DNA of 5,278 nt, from the NCBI GenBank assembly GCA_964452105.1, contig CAYVLI010000212.1, positions 1 through 5,278 on the forward strand, in the 5' to 3' direction. Positions within the stretch are counted from its first letter, which is position 1; every line of letters begins with the position of its first letter. Positions 4,899 through 5,278 of this stretch are shown in pieces. Both the position numbers and the translations under genes were made by a program. The notes under the pieces were generated by a model. The model saw only the letters and a list, made by a program, of their open reading frames with translations. It made no database searches and was not told the origin of the DNA. This stretch comes from CAYVLI01 sp964452105 [NCBI: uncultured Nitrospinota bacterium]. GTDB lineage: Bacteria; JAUXIQ01.

Positions 4899-5278
4899 CT
4901 ATCTTTTCATGCCTTCCCTGATGATGTCCACGAAGGATTGGCCTTCGCTGGACGTGGCTTCTTCCGCCGCTTCACCGGCCGAGCCGATGATTATGCCTTT
5001 GACCGCCGTGAGGGCGCTCAGCGGTGATTTGCATATCTCATCCAGCATGGCCTTCGCTTCTTCCATCAGCTTCTCCGCTGCCACAACTTTGCTCACTAAT
5101 CCGATTCTATGCGCTTCGGCGGCGGCGATGTTCCTGCCGGAGAGGCACAGGTCTCTGGCCATACCGCCTCCCACTGCCTCCTTGAGGAGACCGTATAGAA
5201 CGGGGGAGCCAAACCTGAGTTCGGGATGGCCGAAGAGGGCTTTATCCGAAGCTATGCGGATATCGCACATCAGGGCCA
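4899..5278 (-). CDS. Enoyl-CoA hydratase/isomerase family protein (crotonase fold), C-terminal half
   Basis: The visible 125 residues are the C-terminal half of a crotonase-superfamily protein; the start lies beyond the right edge. The frame is open to the edge, so the ATG at 5270 is an internal methionine in ALMCDIRIASDK and not the true start. Landmarks are CDIRIASDKALFGHPELRFG, whose glutamate (codon 5220-5222) aligns with catalytic Glu164 of rat mitochondrial enoyl-CoA hydratase, then ARDLCLSGRNIAAAEAHRIGLVSKVV, the usual A.EA...GLV motif before the C-terminal helices. The second catalytic glutamate and the oxyanion-hole glycine would be in the missing part. The loop normally reading PGAGGT is replaced by VLYGLL, so the substrate pocket is unusual. 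Such proteins hydrate enoyl-CoAs or isomerise or cleave related thioesters; the exact reaction cannot be told. Placement before HMG-CoA reductase makes a branched or short-chain CoA substrate thinkable. The gene ends in KR-stop, 90 bases before the next start. Confidence 0.88.
   Translation of the reverse strand, partial: ALMCDIRIASDKALFGHPELRFGSPVLYGLLKEAVGGGMARDLCLSGRNIAAAEAHRIGLVSKVVAAEKLMEEAKAMLDEICKSPLSALTAVKGIIIGSAGEAAEEATSSEGQSFVDIIREGMKR

Noticed and set aside
3969-5027. Long plus-strand open frame of 352 codons opposite the reductase gene
   Set aside because: It is antisense to a clear HMG-CoA reductase and rich in G/H/V-type low-information residues, typical of a GC-rich shadow frame.
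5268-5270. ATG at 5270 as the start of a short 123-residue protein
   Set aside because: The frame continues open to the window edge and the preceding residues fit the crotonase core, so this is an internal methionine of a gene cut by the window.

Overview
This looks like a bacterial chromosomal fragment in which every supported gene is read from the minus strand. In transcription order (high to low coordinates) these are: the C-terminal half of a crotonase-family enoyl-CoA hydratase/isomerase, a complete class I-type HMG-CoA reductase, a complete CPA2 cation/proton antiporter, a two-gene cassette of small proteins (DUF6883-like, then DUF4926-like), and the N-terminal half of a type I restriction-modification methyltransferase (HsdM). 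The source is probably an uncultured anaerobe. The hairpin-rich intergenic repeats, together with a class I HMG-CoA reductase and a divergent crotonase, remind me of Chloroflexota (Dehalococcoidia-like) metagenome bins, but this is a weak inference and the window has no marker gene.

The right half (about 3621-5278) is metabolic and GC-rich; a sampled line is about 62% GC. The crotonase and the reductase are 90 bases apart with no evident terminator and may be co-transcribed. Both act on CoA thioesters. The reductase has all four catalytic residues of its family. The middle (2134-3432) is a membrane antiporter with the paired aspartates of the CPA2 family.

The left half (1-2133) looks like accessory DNA and has lower GC; a sampled hsdM line is about 47% GC. 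It holds hsdM and the DUF6883/DUF4926 pair, whose genes overlap by four bases and whose second gene has a much better ribosome binding site, as in many toxin-antitoxin or toxin-immunity pairs. Two long gene-free stretches (722-1089 and 1653-2133) are packed with short hairpins and REP-like repeat modules.

The most notable feature is an exact 34-base repeat (797-830 and 1796-1829). Each copy carries, on the minus strand, a consensus extended -10 box (TGGTATAAT) with a -35-like hexamer 16 bases upstream. One copy lies 76 bases before the hsdM start codon and the other lies upstream of the DUF6883/DUF4926 cassette. The same repeat may therefore supply the promoter of two neighbouring defence-type units. 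Other modules of the repeat family recur around 836-909, 1023-1060, 1864-1915, 1981-2029 and 3577-3593, in a different order in each block.
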